From NCBI GenBank assembly GCA_949289215.1, contig CASENC010000021.1:1-52554 (forward strand): 52,554 bases of DNA, written 5' to 3'. The DNA comes from an uncultured Bacteroidales bacterium (GTDB taxonomy: Bacteria > Bacteroidota > Bacteroidia > Bacteroidales > Muribaculaceae). The notes beneath the pieces were generated by a model. The model made no database searches. It saw only the letters and a list, made by a program, of their open reading frames with translations, and was not told where the DNA came from. Made by a program: the position numbers and the translations under genes. Positions 15,560-23,900 of this stretch are shown here, piece after piece (the stretch's first letter is position 1; each line of letters starts with the position of its first letter).

Positions 15560-16057
15560 CTAAAGAAATACCTGCAAACGCTCACCAAAGAGCAAGTCAT
15601 AGAAGTGATGCTTGAACTCTACGACGCACGAAAAGAAGCCAAGGAGTATCTAAAGTTCTATCTGGCTCCTGACAGTAATGCCGAATTGGAGAAGTGTAAG
15701 AAAGCTATCCGGCAGGAGTTCTTCCCTACTCGTGGCTTTTCTGAAAAACCATCATTCGCCAAGTGCCGGAAAGTCATTTCCGATTTCCAAAAATTAAAGC
15801 CTGAACCGAATTGTGTTGCTGACCTGATGCTGTTCTACATCGAACAGGGGTGCGAATATACCGTAACTTTTGGTGCCATGTGGGAACAATATTACACGAC
15901 TTTGAAAAACAACTTCGACAAAGCCATGAAGTTTATTTTCATGCATGGCTTGTTAACTATTTATTCTGAACGGATAGAGAAATTGCTTGAAAATGCAGAC
16001 AACTGTGGTTGGGGATTTTGTGATACGCTTTCGGATATTTGCTACCAATATAAGTGA
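15560..16057 (+). pseudogene. DUF6155-family protein, second copy lacking its start
   Basis: From 15560 the sequence matches the intact gene at 9318 onward with few changes. The first five codons are replaced by unrelated sequence with an in-frame TGA at about 15551-15553, so the original ATG is gone. Translation could begin at an internal ATG (15605), giving 150 of 170 residues without the first helix. The rest of the frame is open to the normal stop. It is probably inactive or a shortened form; the lack of further stops suggests a recent event. Confidence 0.75.
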
Positions 16058-16114
16058 CAAAATTAAAGGAAGCCATTCCAAACTTAGATACGCAAAGAAT
16101 GGCTTTCTCTATTT

Positions 16115-16390
16115 CTACTCAATTGATTCTCGGATTATGCGCAAAGTTTCCTTCTTATACTCTCTACGATTGTATCTTTCCCCTCTGCAAATCCAGCAGC
16201 TGCATGGAGTTCCCGTAGATTGATAAACCTTTGCCCATTTATCCTTTGCCAGTTCAAACCAATGTGGATGATCAACCACACTTCCATCCTCATAGATAAT
16301 AGGATGTCTGTAAGCAGCATAAAGAATCATACGAGCCTTAAATACACGCGCCATTTGTTGGCGTCTCCAAAGTTTGTTTCTTTTGTCCAT
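16115..16390 (-). CDS. Small CxCxxC protein, function unknown
   Basis: A 91-residue basic protein with a C-terminal motif PCSCWICRGERYNRREYKK. Its three cysteines resemble half of a zinc or iron binding site. The N-terminus (KRNKLWRRQQMARVFKARM) is strongly basic. Similar short proteins with a CSCxxCxxxRYNR tail occur in Bacteroidetes, as far as I recall, without known function. Nucleic acid binding is a reasonable guess. It lies between the second DUF6155 copy and the ATPase, on the ATPase strand, and may follow it in the same transcript. Confidence 0.6.
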   Translation of the reverse strand: MDKRNKLWRRQQMARVFKARMILYAAYRHPIIYEDGSVVDHPHWFELAKDKWAKVYQSTGTPCSCWICRGERYNRREYKKETLRIIRESIE

Positions 16391-16480
16391 CGTCTCTTTG
16401 TATTAAAGTTAGGATGAACAATGATTTTACTTTTGTGAGACTTAATGTATCCATAGCTATTCCTTTTTATTATTCCAAAT

Positions 16481-17665
16481 TCAAAAGAACTTACTCAAAT
16501 CCATCGAAAGAAAATCCTTCGCACTGATGCCTCCATCACCTACGATAAACGCCGATTGAGGATTAAACAATTTGCGGAACTTATCCAATCCATCCGTCCG
16601 TTTCTCCGCATTGCTTTTCACCTCAATGGCAACCACCGAACCTTTCTTGCGCAGGACGAAATCCACTTCATCGTCCCGCTCACGCCAATAGAACACTTCA
16701 AAGCGATGCACGAAAGCTTGGCTTACTAAATAGGCACCGATGCCTGACTCAAAGATACGTCCCCATGACTTACGGTTCAATATCGCCTGCTCAAAGGTCA
16801 ATGGGCTATACACCATCTTCAAAGCATTGTTATAGACCTGCAACTTGGGAATGCTGGCACGCCTCCGGGCCATATCCACGCTGAACTTCTGGAGTCCGCA
16901 AAGCAATCCGCTTTCGTCCAATAGGTTGATATATCCTGCCAAGGTCACCGTGTTTCCTGCATCTTGAAGCGAACCCAACATTTTGTTCAACGAAAGCAAT
17001 TCGCCCGAATAGGCCGCACCCAGTTCAAAGGTCTGGCGGAGCAAGGCGGGTTTGCCAATCGGCGTATCCATCAGAATGTCTTTGTTGATGGTCGCCTCGA
17101 TGATGGCCGACTGGATGTATTGCCCGAATCGGTCTTCATCACCAATCAAGGTAGCTGCACCGGGATAGCCTCCGTAGAACAGATATTGGTCGAGCGAGAA
17201 ACCGAAACATTCCTGCATCTCCAGAAAACTCCAATGGCTCATGCGTATTTCCTCAAACCGACCCGCCAAGGATTCGGACAAGCCTTTCTCCAACAGGACA
17301 CGACTACTTCCCAAAAGCAATACCTTAATATTGCAGTCGTGAAACGTATCATCGTCCCATTCCTTTTTCACCACCTCGCTCCAGTTAGCTATCTTCTGTA
17401 TCTCGTCAATCACAAGGATGACACTCTCCCATCCCCGACTCTCTTTCAAGCTGCGCACAGCTGCCCAGCAATCGGAAATCCAAGCACTATTCGTGGCGGG
17501 AACATTGTCGGCTGAAAAGAACTGGTAAGGCATATCCAAATCTTGAAGCACCTGTTTGACCACGGTGGACTTGCCTATCTGACGGGCACCCATCACCACT
17601 TGAATGAACTTCCGTGGCTCTTTCACCCTATCTGTAATCACCTGATATTCCGCTCGTTTATACAT
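16481..17665 (-). CDS. DUF4143-type AAA ATPase (AAA_14)
   Basis: A 394-residue protein with Walker A GARQIGKS at residues 26-33 and Walker B VILVIDEIQ at 82-90. The DUF4143 half carries a PD-(D/E)xK-like core near the C-terminus, Asp335 then EVK with Glu348 and Lys350. These ATPases are abundant and variable in Bacteroidetes genomes; their role is unknown. The start is fixed by the match to the broken copy at 9829-9923 and by the same control region upstream of both. The promoter-like box TACCTTTG (minus strand, 17716 to 17709) lies 44 bases before the ATG. Confidence 0.88.
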   Translation of the reverse strand: MYKRAEYQVITDRVKEPRKFIQVVMGARQIGKSTVVKQVLQDLDMPYQFFSADNVPATNSAWISDCWAAVRSLKESRGWESVILVIDEIQKIANWSEVVKKEWDDDTFHDCNIKVLLLGSSRVLLEKGLSESLAGRFEEIRMSHWSFLEMQECFGFSLDQYLFYGGYPGAATLIGDEDRFGQYIQSAIIEATINKDILMDTPIGKPALLRQTFELGAAYSGELLSLNKMLGSLQDAGNTVTLAGYINLLDESGLLCGLQKFSVDMARRRASIPKLQVYNNALKMVYSPLTFEQAILNRKSWGRIFESGIGAYLVSQAFVHRFEVFYWRERDDEVDFVLRKKGSVVAIEVKSNAEKRTDGLDKFRKLFNPQSAFIVGDGGISAKDFLSMDLSKFF

Positions 17666-17861
17666 ACTATTACATTTTACTCAGTGGACTAAGTATTTTT
17701 GCTCAATACAAAGGTAATAAATACATTCGAGTAATTATCATGGGTTTACAAATAAAAATCATAGTCTTTTAACTCTTTCATGCATTCTGTAACATATGTG
17801 AGAATAGGCAGGCTGAATGTTACAAAATATATATACACATTTTTTGTAACAACCGTTTGTG
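17666..17861. repeat. Shared control region, copy 3
   Basis: Matches 11665-11868 over its whole length, including the 34-base palindrome at 17818-17851 and the following GTTTGTGTG. The minus-strand side serves the ATPase gene. The plus side abuts the HD-domain gene region, where similarity ends; this appears to be the right edge of the island. Confidence 0.75.
17818..17851. promoter_or_regulatory. 34-bp palindrome (copy 2)
   Basis: Outer arms TGTTACAAAA and TTTTGTAACA are identical to the copy at 11826. The centre has drifted to a less perfect TATATATACACATT. Conservation of the arms while the centre varies is what a protein-binding site would show. Confidence 0.55.
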
Positions 17862-17908
17862 TGCCACTTTTGCAGGCAATCGGTTAATATTATTCCGGCG
17901 ATATTCAG

Positions 17909-17916
17909 TAACTTTG
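17909..17916 (+). promoter_or_regulatory. -7 element TAACTTTG of the HD-domain gene
   Basis: Exact TAnnTTTG match 22 bases before the ATG at 17939. No TTTG at the usual upstream distance was found. Confidence 0.45.
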
Positions 17917-17938
17917 CCGACAAATTATTACACAAGAA

Positions 17939-18565
17939 ATGGATATTAACAAGAATAAAGAGGAATTTATCGAATTGTTGCGCTCTACCAGCCGCAACGG
18001 GGTGGAAGATGTTATCGAAAGCCTTGAGGAAATGGGATTTTTTTCGGCTCCTGCATCAGCCGGACACCACCTCAACATCGAGGGCGGGCTGGTACAACAT
18101 TCTCTCAACACTTGCCGCGCCGCACTGGCGGTGTGGGAAGGCATGAAAGTTCTTGAACCGAGCATCGACAAGGAAGTGGGACGCGACAGCGTTATCATTG
18201 CCAGCCTGCTGCACGACGTGTGCAAAAGCGATATTTACGTGCGTTCGGTGAAAAAACGCAAAAATGCCATCGGCCAATGGGAAGACTGCGAGGGATATAA
18301 AGTTTCATACAAAAACTTCCCCATGGGACATGGCGAAAAATCGGTAATACTGCTGCTGTGCAGCGGACTTGAAATGAGCGACGACGAGATGCTTGCCATT
18401 CGTTGGCACATGGGTGCATGGGGCATAAACATGAACAGCTATGAAGACCAGCGTTGCTTCGACACCTCAAAAAAGATGTATCCGCTCGTGAGCATCATTC
18501 AGTCGGCCGACAACCTGGCTGCAAGCATCATGGAACGGACAGGCGAAGAGCTTGACGAACTGTAA
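17939..18565 (+). CDS. HD-domain phosphohydrolase-like protein
   Basis: A 208-residue cytosolic protein with the metal-binding HD signature: His54 (GGLVQHSLNT), His92-Asp93 (LLHDVCK), His131 (GHGEKS) and His157 (WHMGAW). HD proteins hydrolyse phosphate esters, often of nucleotides. The substrate here is unknown. Regular length and clean composition suggest a core gene. A DUF115/MptE-like gene follows in the same direction after 41 bases. Confidence 0.85.
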   Translation: MDINKNKEEFIELLRSTSRNGVEDVIESLEEMGFFSAPASAGHHLNIEGGLVQHSLNTCRAALAVWEGMKVLEPSIDKEVGRDSVIIASLLHDVCKSDIYVRSVKKRKNAIGQWEDCEGYKVSYKNFPMGHGEKSVILLLCSGLEMSDDEMLAIRWHMGAWGINMNSYEDQRCFDTSKKMYPLVSIIQSADNLAASIMERTGEELDEL

Positions 18566-18606
18566 TACCCCGCAAAAAGCATTAACACGTCCACATTCAG
18601 CAAATC

Positions 18607-19446
18607 ATGGAACAATTACAGATGTTCGTCACACAGCTGTGGCAATCATTGCTCAGCATTCTGAAGATACTGTTGCAATCGAAATGGTGCATAAAGCACG
18701 TGAAACCCGGCAACGAAAAACTTTCCCGCGGGATAGTGGTGTTGGGCAACGGGCCATCACTCAACGACACCGTAGCCCGGTCGGCCGACTTCCTTGCCGG
18801 TCACGACCTGCTGGCTGTCAACTTTGCCGCCTGCACGCCGCTGTTCAAGCAATTGCGTCCCTGCTACTACCTGCTTGCCGATGCACACTTCTTCAAAGCC
18901 ACCGACCAACCCAATGTGGCAAAACTGTGGGACAACATCGCAAACATCGATTGGGACATGACACTTTTCGTCCCCTTCCGTGCCAAATTACCGCACCTTA
19001 CCGAGAACAAACACCTCACCATTGCCCGATACAACACGACACCGATAGAAGGATTCCGGGCCGTGGAAAACCTGTTCTTCGGCATGGGACTCGGAATGCC
19101 TCGCCCACGCAATGTGCTCATACCATCGATAATGATGGCTATCGACATGGGATATAAGCAGATTTACATTGCCGGAGCCGACCATTCCTGGACACGCACA
19201 CTGTCGGTCGATGACGACAACAATGTGGTATCGATACAACCCCACTTTTACAAAGAAGACGATCGCGAAGTGCAACGCATCAACACCGAATATATGCACT
19301 ACCCGTTGCACACCATAATGTATAGTTTCTATGTGGCCTTCAAGTCATATTTCACCATAGCCCGCTACGCCCGCCATCGCCACACCGAGGTAATCAACAT
19401 CACTCCCGGCAGCTTCATCGACGCGTTCCCGCGCATGAAACTCTAA
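18607..19446 (+). CDS. MptE-like / DUF115-family protein
   Basis: The 279-residue protein has an N-terminal amphipathic or membrane-proximal helix. A Rossmann-like core begins IVVLGNGPSLND, followed by NFAACTPLFKQLRPCYYLLAD and IYIAGADHSW. These are hallmarks of the family annotated as 6-hydroxymethylpterin diphosphokinase MptE-like (DUF115). In bacteria its members sit mostly in surface polysaccharide or glycan clusters, so a surface-glycan transfer role is more likely than pterin synthesis. It lies 41 bases after the HD gene. Confidence 0.75.
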   Translation: MEQLQMFVTQLWQSLLSILKILLQSKWCIKHVKPGNEKLSRGIVVLGNGPSLNDTVARSADFLAGHDLLAVNFAACTPLFKQLRPCYYLLADAHFFKATDQPNVAKLWDNIANIDWDMTLFVPFRAKLPHLTENKHLTIARYNTTPIEGFRAVENLFFGMGLGMPRPRNVLIPSIMMAIDMGYKQIYIAGADHSWTRTLSVDDDNNVVSIQPHFYKEDDREVQRINTEYMHYPLHTIMYSFYVAFKSYFTIARYARHRHTEVINITPGSFIDAFPRMKL

Positions 19447-19490
19447 GCGAAACCCCGTTTCCCATTGCCTGAGAAAGGCCGTAAAGATGC

Positions 19491-20411
19491 TTAACGGCGC
19501 AACCTGGGGAACAACTTGCGAAAACGCAGCATCACTTGCGACACGCTGCCACCGGCTATCACCAGCGTCACCGCCGTCACTATGAGCACAAGCCCCACAC
19601 CTTCACGCAAAGTGAACGCCTCGCCAAACACGGTGATGCCTATGACAACTGCCGTCACCGGTTCGAGCGCGCCAAGTATGGCCGTCGGGGTGGAACCAAT
19701 GTATTTTATGGCACTCGTCGTGCACAGGAACGATATAGCCGTCGGGAACAAGGCAAGAGCAATGGCATTCCCCCACAAATACCACCGAGTGGGGACCGTA
19801 AGTCCGTCGCCAAGCAATATTCGCACCAGGAACAGCCCCACGCCGAATAGCAACACATAGAAGGTGACGGTGAGCGTGGCCACATCTTTAAGCGAACTGT
19901 GATTCACACCAACAATGTAAATGGCATAGGTCAATGCCGACAGGAACACAAGCAACGTTCCGGCAAGGCTTAGCGTAGAACCGTCGCCGCCTCGATACAG
20001 CAATGCTATTCCACTGATGGCAAGCACTATGCACAACATAGTGAGCAACGATGGTTTTTCCTTATAAAACAGCACCATTATAACAGCAACAAGTATCGGA
20101 TAGACAAAAAGCATGGTCGAGGCTATACCTGCCGCCATGTAATTATAACTTAAAAACAACGCCAACGACGAGGCGGCAACCATTATGCCCATGAAAACAA
20201 GCCTCAACGCATCGTGCATCGTCACCTTGAAACTCCGTCCGCGGAACAATATCATAGCCCCAAGCATGGGAATTGCAAACAAGTAACGAAAGAAAAGCAC
20301 CGAGTCGGCATCCATGCCATCGGCATATAGCGGAAGCGCAAACAGCGGATTCATTCCATACGTGGCAGCCGCAACCGCCCCAAGCAGATACCCCTTAACC
20401 TTGTCGTTCAT
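19491..20411 (-). CDS. EamA/DMT-family exporter
   Basis: A 306-residue inner-membrane protein with ten predicted hydrophobic segments in two repeated halves, as usual for the drug/metabolite transporter superfamily. The second half starts around YAIYIVGVNHSS and contains YIGSTPTAILGALEPVTAVVIG, the conserved EamA stretch. Its substrate is unknown. It has its own promoter (TAATTTTG on the minus strand, 20450 to 20443) immediately after the terminator of the upstream dehydrogenase gene. Its 3' end faces that of the DUF115 gene. Confidence 0.9.
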   Translation of the reverse strand: MNDKVKGYLLGAVAAATYGMNPLFALPLYADGMDADSVLFFRYLFAIPMLGAMILFRGRSFKVTMHDALRLVFMGIMVAASSLALFLSYNYMAAGIASTMLFVYPILVAVIMVLFYKEKPSLLTMLCIVLAISGIALLYRGGDGSTLSLAGTLLVFLSALTYAIYIVGVNHSSLKDVATLTVTFYVLLFGVGLFLVRILLGDGLTVPTRWYLWGNAIALALFPTAISFLCTTSAIKYIGSTPTAILGALEPVTAVVIGITVFGEAFTLREGVGLVLIVTAVTLVIAGGSVSQVMLRFRKLFPRLRR

Positions 20412-20442
20412 CGTCTCGTCATAAGTGTAAATTAAACGCCCG

Positions 20443-20472
20443 CAAAATTACACAAAAAAATATTGCCGCAAA
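20443..20472 (-). promoter_or_regulatory. Promoter of the EamA gene
   Basis: On the minus strand TTTG (20472 to 20469), an 18 bp spacer, and TAATTTTG (20450 to 20443). The -33 box overlaps the hairpin that ends the upstream gene. Confidence 0.5.
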
Positions 20473-20495
20473 TATGTTTCCACACTTGCGGCAAT
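20454..20495 (-). terminator. Intrinsic terminator of the dehydrogenase gene
   Basis: A 10-bp perfect stem ATTGCCGCAA (20462-20471) with 20486-20495. On the minus strand it is followed by seven T (20460 to 20454), a classic rho-independent terminator. Confidence 0.85.
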
Positions 20496-20518
20496 AAAAA
20501 ATATCTCGTATGTAATAT

Positions 20519-21715
20519 TTACAGCTCCAGGTCGCCGTTGAAGATTTCGTGCCAGGGAAGGCCTTGGTGGTTGAGCACTTCAAGGAACGGGTCGGGATCG
20601 AACTCTTCCACGTTATACACTCCGGGGCGTTTCCACAGCCCCTTGAGGAACATCATCGCGCCGGTCATTGCCGGTACGCCGGTAGTGTAGCTCACTGCCT
20701 GCATTCCGGTTTCCTTATAAGCAGCCTCGTGGCTGCAATTGTTGTAGATATAGTAAGTGAGCGGCTTGCCCTCCTTGTCGATACCACGTATGCGGCAGCC
20801 TATCGACGTTTCGCCGTGGTAGTTCTCGCCAAGTTCCTTGGGGTTGGGCAGCACGGCCTTCAAGAACTGCAACGGCACTATCTCGTGGCCTTCATACATG
20901 ATAGGTTCGATGCTTGCCATGCCTATGTCTTGTATCACACGCAGGTGGGTGAGGTATTCCTGTCCGAAGGTCATCCAAAAGCGTGCGCGCTTGATTGTCG
21001 GGAAATTCTTAACCAGCGATTCAAGTTCTTCGTGGTAAAGCAGGTAAGATTCACGCGGGCCTATGTTGGGGTAATTGAGCGTCTTGTGTATCTCTTGCGG
21101 CTCGGTCTCCACCCATTTCCCGTCTTCGTAATACTTGCCTTTTTGCGTGATTTCGCGTATGTTGATTTCGGGGTTGAAGTTGGTGGCGAAAGCCTTGCCG
21201 TGGTTCCCGGCGTTGCAGTCAACAATGTCGAGGTAATCGATGCGGCCAAAGTGATGCTTTGCGGCGTATGCCGTGTAAACGCCCGACACACCAGGGTCGA
21301 AGCCGCACCCAAGGATAGCCGTCAGCCCAGCCTTCTCGAAACGCTCCTTGTAAGCCCATTGCCAGCTATATTCAAAGTGCGCCTCATCCTTTGGCTCATA
21401 ATTGGCCGTGTCAAGGTAGTTCACGCCGCATTCAAGGCACGCGTCCATGATGGTAAGATCCTGGTATGGCAAAGCCACATTAATCACAATGTCGGGGCGG
21501 TGCTTGTTGAACAGTGCCACAAGTTGTTCCACGCTGTCGGCATCCACGCTGTCGGTGGTCACGTTGTCCTTACCAATCGCGCGAGCCACCGCGTCGCACT
21601 TGCTGCGAGTGCGCGAAGCTATTACAATCTCGTTGAACACATCGGGATTTTGTGCACACTTGTGGGCAACCACTGTACCCACGCCACCTGCACCGATAAT
21701 CAATACCTTGCTCAT
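20519..21715 (-). CDS. Carboxynorspermidine/carboxyspermidine dehydrogenase (saccharopine dehydrogenase family)
   Basis: A 398-residue NAD(P)-dependent reductase. It begins VLIIGAGGVG (dinucleotide-binding loop at residues 8-13) and contains GCGFDPGVSG and SIGCRIRG, typical of the saccharopine dehydrogenase-like family. In Bacteroidetes this form condenses aspartate semialdehyde with putrescine or diaminopropane to a carboxylated polyamine. The next enzyme, carboxynorspermidine decarboxylase, is also in this window (38023-39186), supporting the polyamine role over lysine metabolism. Strong own promoter and terminator; monocistronic. Confidence 0.88.
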   Translation of the reverse strand: MSKVLIIGAGGVGTVVAHKCAQNPDVFNEIVIASRTRSKCDAVARAIGKDNVTTDSVDADSVEQLVALFNKHRPDIVINVALPYQDLTIMDACLECGVNYLDTANYEPKDEAHFEYSWQWAYKERFEKAGLTAILGCGFDPGVSGVYTAYAAKHHFGRIDYLDIVDCNAGNHGKAFATNFNPEINIREITQKGKYYEDGKWVETEPQEIHKTLNYPNIGPRESYLLYHEELESLVKNFPTIKRARFWMTFGQEYLTHLRVIQDIGMASIEPIMYEGHEIVPLQFLKAVLPNPKELGENYHGETSIGCRIRGIDKEGKPLTYYIYNNCSHEAAYKETGMQAVSYTTGVPAMTGAMMFLKGLWKRPGVYNVEEFDPDPFLEVLNHQGLPWHEIFNGDLEL

Positions 21716-21755
21716 TTTCTTCGTATATATCTGTGTGGATTGTTATTTGACGATA

Positions 21756-21787
21756 CAAATATAGTGCAAGCCGAGCGCAATTGCAAA
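21756..21787 (-). promoter_or_regulatory. Promoter of the carboxyspermidine dehydrogenase gene
   Basis: Minus strand: TTTG (21787 to 21784), 20 bp, TATATTTG (21763 to 21756). Full consensus; the transcript would start near 21749, 34 bases before the ATG. Confidence 0.75.
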
Positions 21788-21888
21788 TCATGCTTGCATG
21801 ATTTTGCATTTTGCCAAGGCGCAGACTATTTTTTCGCGCTGCACTAATTTTTATGGCGCATTTGCTCCCATCGTTGCCGTGAATGCCG

Positions 21889-21896
21889 TAACTTTG
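21889..21896 (+). promoter_or_regulatory. -7 element TAACTTTG upstream of xerD
   Basis: An exact TAnnTTTG ends only 6 bases before the ATG at 21903, so a transcript from it would be leaderless or nearly so. The closest TTTG upstream (21861-21864) is at 24 bp, longer than usual. Confidence 0.4.
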
Positions 21897-21902
21897 CCCA
21901 CA

Positions 21903-22820
21903 ATGAAAGAAATTTACAATACCGACGATGTGATGCGACACTTCGGCATCTACCTGATGATGGAACGAGGACTGTCGCGCAACACCGTGGAGGCATACAC
22001 CGACGATGTGCAGAAACTGCTCGACTACCTTGGCGACGACCGCTCGCCAGCCACAGTCACCGAAGACGACTTGCACAACTTCCTGAGCGGCTTGCACGAC
22101 GTGGGCATCTCGCCGCGGTCGCAGGCTCGGATATTGTCGGGGATAAAAACATTCTACAAATATCTGAAAATCGACGGCTACATCGACCGCAACCCCACGC
22201 TGCTGATTGAATCGCCACGGCTCGGGCGCAAGCTGCCTGCCGTGCTCACAGTGGAGGAAATTGACCAAATGATTGCCGCCATCGACCTCAATGCCCCCGA
22301 GGGGCAACGCAACCGCGCCATAATCGAGACACTATATGGCTGCGGCCTGCGTGTGAGCGAGCTGGTGGAGCTGCGCATATCGCAGGTATATGCCGACGAC
22401 GAATACATAATAGTGGAAGGGAAAGGGAGCAAGCAACGGCTTGTGCCGATTTCGCAAGTGGCACTGGGGGAGATACAAAAATACCTCGACAGCTACCGCT
22501 CAAAGCTGACCGTGAAACCGGGCTGCGGCGACATACTGTTCCTGAACCGCCGCGGCGGCAAGCTCACACGCGTGATGGTGTTCTACATAATAAAGGGGCT
22601 GTGCGAGCTGGCAGGCATACACAAGAACGTAAGCCCGCACACGCTGCGGCACTCGTTTGCCACCCACCTGCTCGAAGGCGGAGCCAACCTGCGAGCCATA
22701 CAGCAAATGCTGGGGCACGAAAACATAACCACCACCGAGATATACGTCCATATCGACCGCACACGCCTGCGCCAAGAGATACTCTCGCACCACCCGCGCA
22801 ACATGGCTCGCAGCCTGTAA
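21903..22820 (+). CDS. xerD: Tyrosine recombinase XerD
   Basis: A 305-residue site-specific recombinase that resolves chromosome dimers at dif with FtsK. The N-terminal SAM-like core-binding domain (about 1-95) is followed by the catalytic domain with Arg150, Lys174, His247, Arg250, His272 and the nucleophile Tyr281. The length is standard for XerC/D, which points to housekeeping function and not a phage integrase. A longer in-frame reading from 21798 exists, but the start at MKEIYN fits family length and the -7 box at 21889. It converges with the AraC gene, 3 bases apart. Confidence 0.92.
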   Translation: MKEIYNTDDVMRHFGIYLMMERGLSRNTVEAYTDDVQKLLDYLGDDRSPATVTEDDLHNFLSGLHDVGISPRSQARILSGIKTFYKYLKIDGYIDRNPTLLIESPRLGRKLPAVLTVEEIDQMIAAIDLNAPEGQRNRAIIETLYGCGLRVSELVELRISQVYADDEYIIVEGKGSKQRLVPISQVALGEIQKYLDSYRSKLTVKPGCGDILFLNRRGGKLTRVMVFYIIKGLCELAGIHKNVSPHTLRHSFATHLLEGGANLRAIQQMLGHENITTTEIYVHIDRTRLRQEILSHHPRNMARSL

Positions 22821-22823
22821 CGG

Positions 22824-23705
22824 CTACGTTTCTTTCAGCAACCGCAGCCTGTAATCACGGGGAGAAACGCCAAGGTGCTTTTTCACGTATTTCCCAAAGA
22901 ATGAAATATTCGAGAAATTCAGCCGGGTAGCAATCTCCTTGATGCTCTTATCGCTATGTTTCATCATGTATTCTATCTCTTTCAGTACATATTTGTCGAT
23001 TATCCTTGATGGGGTCAGCCCGCTCGCCTGCTTGCACACTGCGGCCAGATACTTGGGAGTGACGCACAGGCTCTCGGCATAATGAGCCACACTTTGATAC
23101 TTTGGCTCGGATGCCTCTATCAACTGCACAAACCTCTTGAAAAGGCTTTCGCCCGAAGAGTATGAACGTGGTTCCACCTGCACCACACGGCTAAGCACAT
23201 ATTGCATATCATACAGGAATGCAAGTGCCAGTGTGTCGATTACCTTCCCCTGCACAGGCGTAGGCAAATGTATCTTGGAGCGCAGCAAGTCGTAATATTG
23301 GATGAACGTAGTCACTTCGACCGGGAATAACGTGCATTTGGGATTCTTCTCAAAAAAAGCCTTTGCATCCCACAGGTTCTCCGACACGGGCGCAATACGT
23401 TGCAGGTAATCAGGCGACACGCCTACCATGCAGCACCTAAAGTCGATGCTGACCAATCCACCATCTATAATATTGTCGGGCAGGCATATAAATATGTCGT
23501 CCTTGTGAGCCTCGTATTGCATCCCGTCTATGCGCACCGAGGCTTTGCCATCAAGCACAAGCACTATCACATAAATCTCCGACTTGACAGGGAGTGCCAA
23601 TGCGATGTCGCTCAAATTGTCAATCAATGCCAGTTCCCCGTTGTTGTAAATGGCAATCTGCGATATTTCCTCGTCGGCAAGGTTTACTTTTTTGATATTC
23701 GTCAT
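22824..23705 (-). CDS. AraC-family regulator, divergent from RND efflux genes
   Basis: A 293-residue protein with an N-terminal cupin-like sensing part (FICLPDNIIDGG, VIVLVLDGKASVRIDG) and a C-terminal AraC double helix-turn-helix ending NISFFGKYVKKHLGVSPRDYR. The start at MTNIKK is preferred; an upstream ATG at 23732 would add nine residues (MHGTKKWYA). The gene is transcribed away from the efflux operon at 23901, so control of that operon is the natural guess. Ligand unknown. Confidence 0.88.
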   Translation of the reverse strand: MTNIKKVNLADEEISQIAIYNNGELALIDNLSDIALALPVKSEIYVIVLVLDGKASVRIDGMQYEAHKDDIFICLPDNIIDGGLVSIDFRCCMVGVSPDYLQRIAPVSENLWDAKAFFEKNPKCTLFPVEVTTFIQYYDLLRSKIHLPTPVQGKVIDTLALAFLYDMQYVLSRVVQVEPRSYSSGESLFKRFVQLIEASEPKYQSVAHYAESLCVTPKYLAAVCKQASGLTPSRIIDKYVLKEIEYMMKHSDKSIKEIATRLNFSNISFFGKYVKKHLGVSPRDYRLRLLKET

Positions 23706-23900
23706 GGCGTACCATTTTTTTGTACCATGCAAAGTAACATGATATTTATGGTAGCAATATTACAAAAATTCCCCGAAAAGTGTCTCAAACGCCTTATTTG
23801 AGAATTGACATGACATATAAGACACTTTCGCGGTGGTGAAAATTTCAGCAGGTATGCCTGTGTGCTGTTCTTTTGCACCAAAAATTAAAGCAAATCAATT

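Noticed and set aside
20549-21847. A 432-codon open frame on the plus strand
   Set aside because: It runs antisense to the well-supported carboxyspermidine dehydrogenase gene; its protein has no recognisable domain and no ribosome-binding site.
21903-22820. XerD as a mobile-element integrase
   Set aside because: Length, sequence and genomic setting fit housekeeping XerD; no attachment-site duplication or element genes adjoin it.
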